This document shows, one piece after another, positions 1 to 11,154 of a stretch of DNA of 64,000 nt. Below the pieces are notes generated by a model that did not search any database, had not been told where the DNA came from, and saw only the letters and a list, made by a program, of their open reading frames with translations. The stretch is taken from assembly GCF_005239225.2 (NCBI RefSeq), contig NC_133302.1:1426001-1490000 (forward strand), written 5' to 3'. How positions within the stretch are numbered: position 1 is the stretch's first letter; each line of letters starts with the position of its first letter. Origin of the DNA: Populus alba. Lineage: Eukaryota > Streptophyta > Magnoliopsida > Malpighiales > Salicaceae. Made by a program: the position numbers and the translations under genes.

Positions 1-586
1 TCAGGATAGCCACCTCTCACAACAAGCTGGTTCAATTCCATGATCATGCCCTCAATCCTATAATCCTCCACGAACAAAGGTAAGTTGTCCTGAGCATTTC
101 TTTCACACTCTTGCTCCACTTGTTCACCAGGGATCAGGTCTGTAGGAAAACTAGAAACCCTATCAAGCTGAAAATTTCCCATGTTCGTCTGCATGAATTC
201 TTGTTCTCCAGGTGAGGGAAAATACAATTCTGGTTCCGTTTCTACATCGGTCACTAGATTTCCAACTTGACTGTTTTGTTCTAGCAAAGAAGTTGAAATT
301 GTATTGTGTGCCCCATCATTGCTTGACGTAGCTGTGGTTTTAAGTTTCTTTTCTGGAGGACCATCAACAGCAGTGAAAGCTGCGTCTCGAACAGGTTCTG
401 GCACTTTGTCACAAATTGTAGTTCCACGCCTTTGAACTCCTGACCAATGAAGCTTGTCACAAAATTGGAGTTTGCTTGGAGAATGGATGCCCACAAAACG
501 TACACTGCCTACTTTTATCAGTCTCCTTAACATACTCCCAAAATGGACCCTTTGGCAGAACCATTTTCTCCTTTTTCTTCTGTGGC
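1..586 (-). pseudogene. BED zinc-finger exon of a BED-NLR-type gene, copy 1 (frameshifted, cut by window edge)
   Basis: The coding exon starts at an ATG at 564-562 after a splice acceptor (CTCTGCAG, ending at 587). The first residues, MVLPKGPFWEYVKE, and the CTFCGH half of the BED finger match copies 3 and 4 of this window. Downstream of the first Cys pair the DNA is rearranged (net loss of 2 bases near 445-470 compared with copy 4), giving an in-frame stop and a frameshift, so the His ligands leave the frame. The linker then continues in another frame (RRGTTICDKVPE, later LVVRGG) to the window edge. BED fingers in plant NLRs are thought to act as integrated DNA-binding or decoy domains. Whether an NB-ARC follows lies outside the window. 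The homology is certain; the loss of function is likely. Confidence 0.8.
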
Positions 587-717
587 CTGCAGAGGGGAAA
601 ATGACAAATTCATTCATTTGGAGACAATACTAAAATAAGGATTACATTCCATGGAAGACAAGGAGATAAATCTCCAAAACAGAACTAAGCAAAGGAAAAG
701 ACTGCATATATGTATAC

Positions 718-809
718 CTTCTGGTCTGATAATATGATATTGTGTCTTCAAAAGAATGCCCTTGCCGCTGTGTGACAGAGATGATAATTGAAGTTGGTAG
801 CAAAACAAG
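718..809 (-). other. Internal 5'UTR exon of BED copy 1
   Basis: On the minus strand a pyrimidine-rich tract ends in TTCTCACAG (acceptor, exon starts at 809). A donor CAGAAG/GTATAC ends the exon at 718. The same 92-96-base exon, with both splice sites, is conserved in copy 3 (41804-41899) and copy 4 (48932-49023), although the flanking intron has drifted. It lies between the first exon and the BED exon and would be untranslated. It contains a conserved open frame (CYQLQLSSLSHS) that could act as an upstream ORF. The splice sites are read from sequence only. Confidence 0.55.
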
Positions 810-1375
810 CTGTGAGAACAAAACAACAATTTCAGCTTTGAAAAACAGATACAATCATTTAATTATTTTCCCTAGATAAATAAAACAAGCTGGTAGCAAA
901 AATCGTTGCCATAATATGTGAAAAAACTAAACTGATCGAAGCTGTAAAACAAAGCATATGCAATTAAATCGATCATTAATTAGGAACAAGTATATATATT
1001 CTACAGCTTGTTATTAATTTAATATAAAAAAAATAAACAGGCAGGCCCTTAACTATATATTTTCCTGTAGAGATGTACTTTAAGCAGAGAAATATTTATA
1101 GTAAACATTGAATAATTGAAATAATTGTCAGAAAAAGAGACTACCAAGCAATCTAAAATAAAAATTTGGAATAAATTATCATTGTTTTTAAGATAAGAAG
1201 TTGAACTTGATAGCGAAATGAACATTTAAGAACGAAGCTATAATATTAGTTTGAGTTCTAAGATTGATTAAGAAACACATATAATTAAGTTCCACTTCGT
1301 TTTGGAAGAGCCAAAACAAATAGGTGTAGAAACAAAATTAGTGGTAGAAAAATAAGAAAATAAATCAGGATTTAC

Positions 1376-1610
1376 CTTGCAAGCAGAAAAGATGTTGAAC
1401 TCCAGAAGAGACGATTCGATTCAATCAGAAAAGGAAGCACAGACCATGAGACAGGTTTAAGAAATTTGGTGAGGGAAAATAGGAAGTCAATGGTATAGCG
1501 AGAGAGATCAAGCTTTGGTAATTTAGGATGAATTGAAAGAGAAATGAAAAGTGTGTTTTGGACTGATGAGATACATTGAACATGAAGCAGAGAAAGTTGC
1601 ATGAGGGCCC
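1376..1610 (-). other. First 5'UTR exon of BED copy 1
   Basis: A donor TTGCAAG/GTAAAT ends the exon at 1376. The same exon, with GAGACAGGTTTAAGAAATTT, is present upstream of copy 3 (42465-42650) and copy 2 (29899-30060). The start near 1610 is approximate because the homology to the other copies fades there. It probably marks the transcription start region of the gene. Confidence 0.5.
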
Positions 1611-1690
1611 CTCCCTATACTAGGTGATAGACGGTAGCTGGCTGCATCTTCCACGAACCACTACTGTCAATTTGTCATGCCAAGGCTAAG

Positions 1691-1910
1691 AGGGTGTTTG
1701 GGAGTGTGGTAGCTGTTGCTTTTCAAATAGCTTTTCGTGCCGAAAAGCATGCCAATAATGTTTTTTTATTTTTTAAAAATTATTTTTGATATCAGCACAT
1801 CAAAACGATCCAGAAAGTACAAACCGAACTCAATTTTAGCAAAAAAAAAAAAAAAAAAAGTTTGAATTTTTTCAAAAAAACAGATCACACCTCAATCCCA
1901 AACGGCCTTT
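1691..1910. mobile_element. PIF/Harbinger-like MITE (220 bp), TAA flanks
   Basis: The ends are imperfect inverted repeats (GGGTGTTTGGGA at the left, TCCCAAACGGCC at the right), and TAA flanks both sides (1688-1690 and 1911-1913). A second copy with the same interior (GTGCCGAAAAGCATG, then CATCAGCACATCAAAACGAT) is at 42760-42975, also flanked by TAA but in different surrounding DNA. The 3-bp TAA duplication is typical of PIF/Harbinger (Tourist) MITEs. No coding capacity. Confidence 0.75.
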
Positions 1911-1913
1911 TAA

Positions 1914-2646
1914 AGAAAATTCCAGAGAGATTATCTCTTCTTTCTTCTATAACTCTTCTCTTCTACTGTTTTTTTTTTTTCTATTAAAACTTTTACCAAA
2001 TTAGTTGTGAAATATTTTAAAGACGAAATGAAGTGTGTTTTGGAATATGATGAGATACATTGAACATTAAGCAGAGAAAGTTGCATTTTTATATTTTTTT
2101 ATATAGGTGTTTTAATGACACTTCTTCAGGGATGTTTGAAATTAAAATAATGATTGTATTTTTTTAAAATAATATTTTAATTTTTAAAAAATTTTTTAAG
2201 TATGAAATTACAGCATGTTCTTTTTTTTTGGAGAAGTCAAAAGAATTTGGAAAGGGAAGCGAGCTGTCGTCCATCTTTTTCCTTTTTGTTTTTTTTAATT
2301 TAATCAGAACTGCAAATTTATTTTTAGTCTGTCAGTAACAGCTGATCTCGTAGAGGAAAGCACAAGCAATTAATTGATTAACATGAAGGTGGACTAGATA
2401 ATTACCCGTTTACTCTAAAGAAATAAAACAGCAGGGCAAAACCCTTTTGCTTTCTTTGTCCTATATGCAATTATTACTCCCACTTCCTCCTCGAAACCAC
2501 CATGCAAATTTTATGTCACTTTCATAAAACTATTCAACATGCTTACTCAGAGGGAATCTGTGGCAATTAAAAGTTATCCCTCCTCCATTGTTAATTCCTG
2601 AGACATGTATGCAGCCCTTCATGTGTTGAAATCTGAAGGCTTTTAA
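1914..2646. repeat. Non-coding duplicated upstream block
   Basis: No gene is seen. Part of it (about 2220-2300) matches 45400-45480, part (about 2310-2470) matches 43295-43440, and the end (about 2555-2646) matches 33008-33100 and 34055-34090. It is intergenic DNA duplicated along with the NLR units. Confidence 0.6.
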
Positions 2647-2864
2647 GGCATGTTTGTTTTCCGGAAAGTAGTTTTTGGAAAATTATTTTTTAAACTTTCC
2701 TGTGTTTGTTTGTTATTAAGAAAGTTGGTTAACGAAAAACATTTTCCGGTCAACGGAAAATACTTTCCGGTCAACGGAAAACACTTTCCAGTCAATTTCA
2801 GTTAAAGAAAAATTTGACTTGGTTTTCAGGAAAGTCAAATTTTTTATTATTATTTGTTTTCCTT
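2647..2864. mobile_element. TAA-flanked MITE with TTGACCGGAAA-type internal repeats
   Basis: The element starts GGCATGTTTGTTTTCCGG and is flanked by TAA at 2644-2646 and 2865-2867. Inside are tandem copies of GGTCAACGGAAAA followed by CACTTTCC. A related element lies inverted at 3704-3900 inside the neighbouring palindrome. The uninterrupted host sequence (CTTTAAGATGGATCATT) is seen at about 33092 and 34080. Confidence 0.7.
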
Positions 2865-2867
2865 TAA

Positions 2868-4783
2868 GGCTCCGTTTGTTTGTAGAAAAGTGAATTCCTT
2901 TTGGAAAGTGAATTCCAGGGAAAGTGAATTCCTGAAAAATGAATTCCGGGAAAGTATTTTCCGATGTTTGGTAGTGTTATGAAAAATGAACTGGAAAACA
3001 CTTTCCAGTGTTTGGTTATGTCATGGAAAATGAGCTGGAAAATAACTTATTAATATTTTATTTTTCTCAAGTTTATTAAAATAATGAGGAACAAATCTTA
3101 CAAATTAAAAAGTTGAATGGGAATGAAATTGAAAAAAAAAATATAATTTCATAAATTATCTCAAATAAAACAAATAATAATCAAAATAATAGGGATCAAA
3201 TCTAAAAAATAAAAAAAATAATAAAAAATGAAGAAATTAAAATAATAATAATCAACATTTCATAAATTATTTCAAATAAAATAAATAACAATCAAAAGAA
3301 TGAGGATCAAATTTGATAAATAAAAAATTTTAATTAAAAAATAATAAGAAAAAAACAAATAGCAATTATATAAAAATAAGGACCAAAGTTAATATAAAAA
3401 TAAAATTTTAAGAAATGAAATTGAAAAATAAATATTCAAAACAAAATATATATAGCAATCAAAAGTTTGAGGATCAAATTTGATATAATCAGCAAATAAT
3501 GACATTTCTAATTTTTTCACAACTTCTGGAAAGTGTTTTTCCCCTCAAATTTTTCAGGAAAATATTTTTCTGAAAACCAAGCCAAATTTTCCTTTTACTA
3601 GAAAGTGTTTTCCATTGACTAACTTTCTTACTAGCAAACAAACACAAGAAAGTTTGGAAAGTGATTTCCCGGAAACCACTTTCCGGAAAACAAACACAGC
3701 TAAAAGGAAAACACTTTCCTGAAAACCAAGTCAAATTTTTTTTTTGACTAAAATTGACTGGAAAGTGTTTTTCGTTGACTAGAAAGTGTTTTCCGTTGAC
3801 CGGAAATTGTTTTCCGTTGACCAACTTTCCTAATGACAAACAAATACAAGAAAGTTTGGAAAATGGTTTCCCGGAAACTACTTTTCGGGAAACAAACAAG
3901 GCTGTGTTTGTTTTCCGGAAAGTGGTTTCCGGGGAAATTACTTTCCAAACTTTCTTGTATTTGTTTGCCAGGAGGAAAGTTGGTCAATGGAAAACACTTT
4001 TCAGTAAAAGAAAAATTTAGCTTGGTTTTCAGAAAAGTGTTTTCCTGAAAAATTTGGGGGGAAAACACTTTCCGAAAGTTGTGAAAAATTTAGAAATGTC
4101 ATTATTTGCTGATTATATTAAATTTAATCTTCAAACTTTTGATTGGTATATATATTTTGTTTTGAATATTTATTTTTCAATTTCATCTCTTAAAATTTTA
4201 TTTTTATATTAACTTTGGTCCTTATTTTTATAATTGTTATTTGCTTTTTCCTTATCATATTTTTTATTAAAAAAAATTTATCTATCAAATTTGGTCCTCA
4301 TTCTTTTGATTGTTACTTATTTTATTTGAAATAATTTATGAAATGTTGATTATGATTATTTTAATTTCTTCATCTTTCATTTTTTTAAAAAAAAATTAGA
4401 TTTGATCTCTATTATTTTGATTATTATTTATTTTATTTGAGATAATTTATGAAATTATATATTTTTTTTCAATTTCATTCTCATTCAACTTTTTAATTTG
4501 TAAGATTTGTTCCTCATTATTTTAATAAGCTATGTATGAATATAGGATATAATAAAAAAAATTCATCATTATAAATACTTTTTAGATTTCATTTTTTTTA
4601 TTGTAAGTGATTAAATATTTTATATATATTAGATAAACTTGAAAAAAAAAAATTCATTAATAAAGTATTTTCCAGTTCATTTTCCATAACACTGCTAAAT
4701 ATCGAAAAATACTTTCTCGAAATTCACTTTCCCTGGAATTCACTTTCCAAAAGGAAACCATTTTCCTGCAAACAAACGGAGCC
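2868..4783. mobile_element. 1.9-kb palindromic PIF/Harbinger-type foldback element
   Basis: The element begins GGCTCCGTTTGTTTG and ends CAAACAAACGGAGCC, with TAA at 2865-2867 and 4784-4786. The left arm (2868-3700) and right arm (3901-4783) are near-complete inverted copies of one another, including AT-rich interiors and repeated GGAAAGTGTTTTCC motifs. They are separated by a 200-bp spacer that is itself a related small MITE. Open frames on both strands here are only the low-complexity repeat and are not genes. A truncated arm reappears at 44400-44762. Confidence 0.75.
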
Positions 4784-4786
4784 TAA

Positions 4787-5875
4787 AATGGATCATTATT
4801 TTCTTCTCAGAACAAAAAAAAAAAAAAGGGATCATTTATGTGTGCTGCACATGTTTTTTGCGAAGGCAAAATGCATTTATCAGATTGAATATATCAAACA
4901 ACTATTTTAATTTAATATTTTAAACTATTAAATGAATCCTCAAGTTATAATTTATATTAAAAAGATAAAAAATCAAAACAAAAAATATAAAGGAAAAACC
5001 ACAAAAAGAGTAAGGGAAGAGAAGAGGAAAAAAAGAAGAAGCAAATAACAACTAATAATGATTTTTCTAAATATATTTACAAAGAAAATATGTAATAAGG
5101 TGATTGTTATACAATTCTGATCCATCATAGGGAGATTTAGATTCCTGAATCAGACATTCTCACCGAACACAAATAACCATCTTTCGAAACAAATCTAGTG
5201 GATAAAAAAAAATTATATTTAACAAAAAAAATCCTAAAAATAAAATCACATATAAATTCTTCATTATTATTGGTTTTGTAAATTTTCATTTGTTTCAAAT
5301 AGTAGGGACCCAATTGATGAGTTTTGTTTTACCTTGCTCTTCTTGATGATGTCTTGGCTGACGTTTTTTCATATTAGCTGGAAATCCACCTGGAATCTAC
5401 TATATGTATTAAGAGTTTGTTTTGGTAAAGTAATGCAAGTGATCATTTTTAAAAGTATTTTTTTTTTAATTAATAACAAAAATAATTAATTTTTTACATT
5501 ACTAATCAAAATAAGAATTTGGAAGCTGGAATAAGAAAACTCAAGAAAAAGAATTTTTATTTGTGTTTGGCTTGCATATGTGAACTAGATATGCAACAAG
5601 TATTTACGAGTTAATTTGTGGGATAAATTAACTGCAATGTATTATTAAAATGGATCTATTTATTAAAGATAAGAAATCATCTCGATATATAACAAATTTG
5701 TTAAAAATTTAGAATTTGTTGTAATTAACTAAGTTCGAAAACCATCTACTTAGAATACCTTTTTTTCTTTTCAGTTTAGGGTAATTTCATATGATTATCC
5801 ACAAGATTATCATCTTATAGCTAATAATGTCAGCCTACAAGAATTCCAGAACTTGTAATGTTGATGAAGATTTTA
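4787..5875. other. AT-rich intergenic DNA, no gene seen
   Basis: The first about 130 bases continue the host block split by the MITEs (TGCACATGTTTTTTGCGAAG, matching 33180-33215 and 34160-34195). The rest is AT-rich with poly-A runs and no supportable gene or repeat. Confidence 0.5.
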
Positions 5876-6069
5876 TTTAGGGGCTGTGAACTGGTAGGAA
5901 GCATAAGAAATTAAGGGCACCATTAGTTCAACTTCTGTGCACTAATTTGGCCTTAGCATCGTCACCTGCTGCACCCATGGCTACGTGCAGTGGGTTGAAG
6001 TGGTCTGGCCAAGGGTGAGCCATTTTTGGGTGTGATGCCTTCGACTCATAGTGATTCGTATCTTCATAT
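5876..6069 (-). pseudogene. LigB-type extradiol (DOPA) dioxygenase, last-exon relic
   Basis: After a good acceptor (TTTTTGTGCAG, exon from 6069) the frame reads [20 protein letters not shown], then [15 protein letters not shown] and AKLVHRS. This is the conserved C-terminal block of plant LigB/4,5-DOPA extradiol dioxygenase-like proteins, where HPWPDH and [10 protein letters not shown] are hallmark segments. The expected HSW tryptophan codon is TGA, and a further indel separates the final YASYQFTAP-like end. No upstream exons are seen, so this is an isolated relic. The upstream hydrophobic ORF is intron sequence. Confidence 0.75.
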
Positions 6070-6884
6070 CTGCACAAAAATGAACAAGGGAAAACTTCAA
6101 CAACGAAGATCAAAAGAGAAGACACCAAAGCATTGATGCATGAAAGTGTCAAGTTTGGTGAGAAACTCATCTGTTTATGAGGTGTGGTTGGTGGGTTCGA
6201 TTTGGTCAGATCACATATGAGAAACTCATATGTATTTTAAATAGACTATGGGATCAAAATCCTAAAATAAAATAAAATTGACTTAAATTCAAAATAACAC
6301 AAAAAAAATCCAATAAAAACAAGGAAAATTTACAAAACAGGACATTCCAAGTCTACTTTTAAAAAATCTGTGTAACAAATAAATCCTCAAGGGTGGTTCT
6401 CAATAGAACCAGACCTCAAGAATATCAAGTGAAAATTTAAATTTTATCTAATGATCAAATAAAAAGATATCATTTTTTTTAGTCACTATGTTGATTTGAT
6501 GTAACCGGTTCTTTTCTTTAATCTAACCCTATTCCAATGGTCTATAAAAATCACTGACATTTATGTAGTTTATTTGAGAGAAATTATTCAAAACTTCCAA
6601 TCTGCTCGGCTACATCATAATTGCAACAAAAGTACCACAATATCAATACTCACATATCAGTAAATGTTTATAATTAATATGGGGAAGATCATAACAATAA
6701 TATGAAGTCTCAATAATTAATTGAGGTGATTAGTATTAAGAAAAAAATTGATTCATTCCACTGATTAAAAAATACTTAAATAGTGAAAGGTGATTCTAGA
6801 AAAACAAATTCTAGATTATAAAATACTTTTTTCCAGATTGAGAAATAACCAAAAAAAAAAAAAAGCATTTTGCCTCGCGCTTAA
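6070..6884. other. Intergenic DNA, no gene seen
   Basis: AT-rich sequence with short poly-A runs. No motif, RNA gene or coding similarity was recognised. Confidence 0.5.
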
Positions 6885-7653
6885 CTTAACTTGCCTGGCT
6901 TTTTTTCCCTTCTATTTGAGTGATGTTGGTGGGCTTGGGCTATTTTTCTTTTGCTTGGGGCTGCTATCGGCTCATCAGCTCATTTTGCATCTGCCTTTTA
7001 CCCTGCCTCTCTTCGCCTGGTTTCCCGCGCTGCCCCTCCCTCACTTGAAGCCACCAAGAGCTGAGCAGTTATCATGAGGTGGGAGTGCATCTCTTTGGCA
7101 CGACTGCGATTTCAGCTTGCTGTTTCTTGGGGGTGGGTGCTGATTGGATGGATTATGAGTCTGTTTCTGTTTCACGGGTCTTCCTCGCTTGATTGGTGCG
7201 CTGGAATGGCTGCCCATGAAAGATGCTCCCAGCTTGGCAAGTTATGCGAGATTTTTGCCGGATGTTCAAGGTATTTTTTGTTGGGATGGGTGGTGGACGA
7301 ACGTGCTTGCCTTTTCAACTGGATTTGGTTTCGATGGCCCATTCCATCTTCTTTGATTCGGGAGAGTTTAGGTACGAATTTTCAGCTTGATTTGATTTCA
7401 ATTGTTTTTTTTATATATATATATATATTGCTATACTGTACAACCTTGCCATGCTTTGCCAATTCAATTTTGTGTGTCCTGCCATGTTAGCTGTAACAGT
7501 GATGCCTACTGCACTTGCTATCATCTTTCTCATCACGGTCAGCTGGGTTTTTTTTTCTTTTTCTTTTTTTCTTGGGATGTGCTTGTTTAAGTCCGACTGG
7601 GAGACCTATAAAGGAGTCCCTATGCTAATTTATCAATTTTCGTTACATGGTTT
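6885..7653 (+). repeat. Duplicated block of unassigned gene-like DNA, copy A
   Basis: Nearly identical to 45475-46228: both contain GGGCTTGGGCT, CTCATTTTGCATCTGCC-like and CTGGAATGGCTGCCC segments. It is GC-richer than its surroundings. It has several short open frames that differ between the two copies by indels, so none is supported as coding. It may be the 5' part of a host gene captured and duplicated with the locus. The block ends exactly where a Copia LTR begins. Confidence 0.6.
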
Positions 7654-8060
7654 TGTTAGGATATTGTCATTTATTAGCAATACCCCACCACCAAGCAAGT
7701 GGTAGCACCATTAGTGCCACTAATGGTGGCATATTTTAAGGGAGTTTTGGCCCCTCCATGTTGACCATGATTTGCCTATAAAAGAGGCATGTATCTTGAG
7801 AGCAAGTGTGAGAGTGTGAGCATGTGAAGAGAATAGAGAGAAAGAGAGAGCTGCAAGGACAGCAGAGAGCTAGGAGTTGAGTAGAGTAGATGTGATCCTC
7901 CTCCTCCATGTATTTATTGTATCATTTCTCTAATCTCAGAATAATATTGTCTCTCCCGTAGATGTAGGCGGTTTTCCGAACCACGTAAAATATTGTGTCT
8001 CAGTGTGCTTCTCCTCCGACGAGCAATTATCAGTTCATCACTGGTCGTAATTCCCCAACA
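7654..8060 (+). mobile_element. Copia-type 5' LTR (407 bp), element 3
   Basis: Starts TGTTAGGATATTG and ends CCCCAACA, followed by a Copia-like primer site. A TATA-like CCTATAAAAG lies near 7776. The paralogous block at about 46225 reads CATGGTTTTGCATTCC without the insertion, so it is the empty site. The matching 3' LTR is not in the window; the element is interrupted by a Ty3 element at 8305. Confidence 0.75.
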
Positions 8061-8304
8061 ATTGGTATTAGAGCATATGGTTTAAGTGGTGTTTGATTTT
8101 TGCTCAAAAATGAAAGTTGTCAAAATTGTGTTTTGACCATACCACCGTATAGATAAGAAAGAGACGAAGCCACTGTTGAAAACCGCGTCGAAATCGGACG
8201 TCGGAAATGGCCGCCACGCATCACACGCGTCTTCTTCGCCCGGATGGGCCAACCCGACCCGAATATCAGACGACCTGACCCACGTGGCTGACCCGGATAA
8301 GGAT
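8061..8304 (+). other. Primer-binding site and leader of Copia element 3 (truncated)
   Basis: TTGGTATTAGAGC right after the LTR is close to the standard initiator-methionine tRNA primer site TGGTATCAGAGC. The leader that follows becomes GC-rich and stops where the Tat/Ogre-like LTR starts. No gag or pol of this element is present. Confidence 0.65.
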
Positions 8305-9758
8305 TGTTGTAACCCATTTTTGGGTCCCCATATAAAAAATAATAAATACAAAAAAAAAAGCCCGAAACAGTGCCGTTTTGATAGCACTGTGGGTCTTCTT
8401 CTTCCCCTAGACGCGCGAGACAAGGGAAGAAGGAGATTTTCTTCCCCACTTTTTGTCTAATTTCTTTCCCGGCTTTGGCGCAATAAGACACTAACAATTC
8501 AGCCACTTGCATACTTTTAAAGGATGGTAGAGGGGCGGCCAACAGTGGCCGCCCCACCATGTCAACCTCCCATGTTTTCCTATAAATACAGGGGGGTGGC
8601 CGAGAGAAAAAAAAAAACCAAGAGAGGGGGAAGAGAAGAGAAGGGAGAGCAGAGAGAGGGGGAACAGAAGAGAAGGGAGAGACAGAGACAGAGAGATAGA
8701 AGAAGAAGAAGAAGAAGCAGACAAAAGACTAAAACAGAGGAGAGAGAGAGAGGAAAACAACACCGCCGGCCACCGTGAACCGCCAGCGCCGCCGCCCCCA
8801 CCCCTGCCGCATCAGCTGCTGCCAGCATCAACACCGCTCCAGGTAACTTTCTCCCTTTCCCTGTCGTTTTTTTGCTTCAGCTTCATCTTTACGTTCTGCA
8901 TCAGTTGAAGATTAATTAGCTAGTTACTGTGCTGTGCACAGTACCTGGCTAATTAATTCCCGGTTGCTGTGTGCACAGTAACCCGGTTGCAGTGTGCACA
9001 GTAACCCGGTTACTGTGTACATGCTAATTAATTCTCTGGTTACTGTGTGCACAGTAACCCCGGTTACTATGTGCATAGTAACCAGCCCATGCATTTAGGC
9101 CAGGTTCGGCCCAACCCAGGTATTTGGGCCTGACCCGGCCCATTTCAAAGAAAAAAGATAAAATCAAAAAATCACAAATTTGTTTCCGCATCTTATAATT
9201 TTTCCGCGTACTTTTTATATCATTTTGATTAATATCGGGCAGTATTTTTATGTCGTAAAAAATACAAAATCTGATATTAAAATACCCGGTTTTTCAATCA
9301 AAAACTTTCAAAAATACAAAAAAAAATCCAAAAAATACAAAAAAATGTTTTTGTGCATACGGCCAAGTGTCTCAAATCAAAAAAATCATATAGTATTTTT
9401 CATATGTCAAAAAACAATATTTTAGCATGCATTTTGGCTTTAATAACCAGTTTATTAAAGTCAAGAGAACATTGACCAAAATTTCAAAAACAACAAAAAT
9501 TTTTATTTTGTTTGTCTCTTAGTATCTGGGATATGACATTACACGTAATGCATATTCCGGATATTTAATTTTTTTTTCGGACAATAAAACCCGGGGTATG
9601 ACATTACATGTAATGCATATTCCGAACAATTAAAAAAAACACAACATGATTTTAGATTTTATCAGACATTTAAAACAATGCAGCCTACCTTAGGTTGGGC
9701 GTAGTTGGGGTGCTAATACCTTCCCTTTACGCAACCAGTCTCCGTACCCGATCTCTAA
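8305..9758 (+). mobile_element. Tat/Ogre-type Ty3 retrotransposon, 5' LTR
   Basis: Begins TGTTGTAACCCATTTTTGGG. The first about 165 bases are repeated at 23787-23952 as the 3' LTR. A TATA-like CTATAAATACA at about 8580 is followed by a long GA-rich tract, as in a promoter and 5' leader. The distal part carries a TACCTTCCCTTTACGC-like stretch and ends near CGTACCCGATCTCT, where the Athila LTR is joined. The Tat/Ogre assignment rests on the gag relic at 18.9-19.8 kb and on the tandem-repeat-bearing 3'UTR. Confidence 0.7.
8924..9083 (+). repeat. Array of five or six stem-loop repeats inside the Tat/Ogre LTR
   Basis: Units centred near 8973, 8996, 9049 and 9073 consist of arms GGTTACTGTG and CACAGTAACC around a 2-base centre, with variants. 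The last unit (9062-9083) has arms GGTTACTATG and CATAGTAACC, so both arms changed together. Degenerate units are at 8924-8944 and 9008-9020. Confidence 0.75.
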
Positions 9759-11130
9759 ACACCAAGATCTAAGAAGGCCATTTTCAAGTCCAAATTATAA
9801 GAACAACGAAGAAGTCCGAAGCTGTCCTGCAGCCCAGACACTATTTAGTGTTCAGCCCATATCTTGAGTTCTAGAAGTCCAAATGACCTCATCTTTTTTT
9901 TGTTGGAAAGCTGAGACAATTTCCTAGAACATTCCTGAGGATTCTGGGCAAATTATGATGTTAGCAATGACGTCTTGTTCAGACAAGAAGATAAGGATTG
10001 TCACCAAGTCAAGATGTGGCCACCCACTCATCAATTAGTCAACAAATCAATAGTTCCAAATTTTGGCCTATAAAAGGAGGCATTTACCATGTATTGAGGC
10101 ATCTTGGTTTCCAGATCAAGATCATGCTCTTGCTTTCTCTCTTTGTATTGCTTATGTCTTGCTTTCATTAATATCAAGTTTATGCACTTCATTTCCTTTC
10201 CTTTACTTAGTCAACCTCTTTCTCATTTATGTTCTTATCTTGTTCATTTATGTTTCTTTCTTTCATTATGTTCAGCTAAGTTAATTATGTCAAGGTGAAA
10301 AAGGGTACACTAATGGTGTAAGAATAAGTATATAATATAAACTTAACATGGACCTTAACGTTGGATACTAACATGTTTTTATATTTGTTATCTTGTTCAC
10401 TTTTAATACTTTGCTTGTTAAATGGTTAATCTAGATTTATGTTGTATAACACTTGGTACAACAAATACTTGGCACTTTCATAGCCCATACTGTATGGTAT
10501 AACCGACACCTGAGCTATGAAAGGAACTTGATTTGTTGTTAACATAAGTTATAATCATGAATGCCTGCCAACATTTACAAGTATTAGCTTTATTCGAATA
10601 AGATAACTAATGTAATCATGTTAACAATTTATAATCTGATTGGAAACCTCCTTTATATGTGGTTTCCAATTGAGTAATAAGAGTTTATATTATACTTGTT
10701 TGAAGTACCATTAGTGGATCATCTAACCTTGACATTTGTTTTTATCATTGTTTAATCCTTACATTAATCTTTCATCTCAAAGATCTCATTAATTTCTTCA
10801 TCTTCTGCTTTCATTATTATTATTATTATTATTATTATTTACATTCTGTTTTATTATATATAATATATATCTTTGATCTTATCATAAACTCAGTATATAG
10901 GCTGGAAACCTGTTGACCCGATTTTTTAGCATCATTCTCAGGTTATAACAACGCCACGTACTGAGTATTATAATTATTGTTGTTGTTGTTGTTGTTGTTT
11001 GTTGTTGTTGTATTGTTATTTATAATTTATACAATTAACCTCTCTGTGGTTCGACCCCGGTCTTGCCGGGTTATTTATTACTTCGACACTCCTGCACTTG
11101 GGAAAAGACATCAAGCTTTTGGTCGTGTCA
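9759..11130 (+). mobile_element. Athila-type Ty3 retrotransposon, 5' LTR lacking its first about 370 bp
   Basis: Matches 16809-18163 along its whole length and ends GGTCGTGTCA just before the primer site. A TATA-like CCTATAAAAGG is at about 10069. It includes (ATT)n and (TTG)n microsatellites. The 5' end is missing: the LTR joins the Tat/Ogre LTR at ACACCAAGATCT. It differs from the 3' LTR mostly by one-base indels in short runs. Confidence 0.85.
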
Positions 11131-11136
11131 AGTTTT

Positions 11137-11154
11137 TGGCGCCGTTGCCGGGGA
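11137..11154 (+). promoter_or_regulatory. Primer-binding site, tRNA-Asp type
   Basis: TGGCGCCGTTGCCGGGGA is complementary to the 3' end of plant tRNA-Asp including CCA, the primer known for Athila-type elements. It lies 6 bases after the LTR end, as expected for a minus-strand primer site. Confidence 0.88.

Noticed and set aside
614..829. Minus-strand frame joining the BED exon region as an N-terminal extension
   Set aside because: It spans a conserved internal 5'UTR exon and intron sequence; the BED start at MVLPKG, just after the splice acceptor, is the better start.
3489..4068. Overlapping open frames on both strands with repeated KVVSG/KLVNGK-like residues
   Set aside because: They are translations of the GGAAAGTGTTTTCC repeats of the palindromic MITE, not genes.
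5928..6170. Signal-peptide-like N-terminus ([20 protein letters not shown]) of a secreted protein
   Set aside because: The hydrophobic part is upstream of the acceptor TTTTTGTGCAG, hence intron of the LigB relic.
7074..7490. 138-codon plus-strand frame in the duplicated block
   Set aside because: The paralogous block at 45475-46228 breaks this frame by indels, so there is no sign of coding conservation.
8491..8834. Ser/Leu-rich and Arg/Glu-rich frames on opposite strands
   Set aside because: Produced by the GA-rich tract downstream of the LTR TATA box; low-complexity on both strands.
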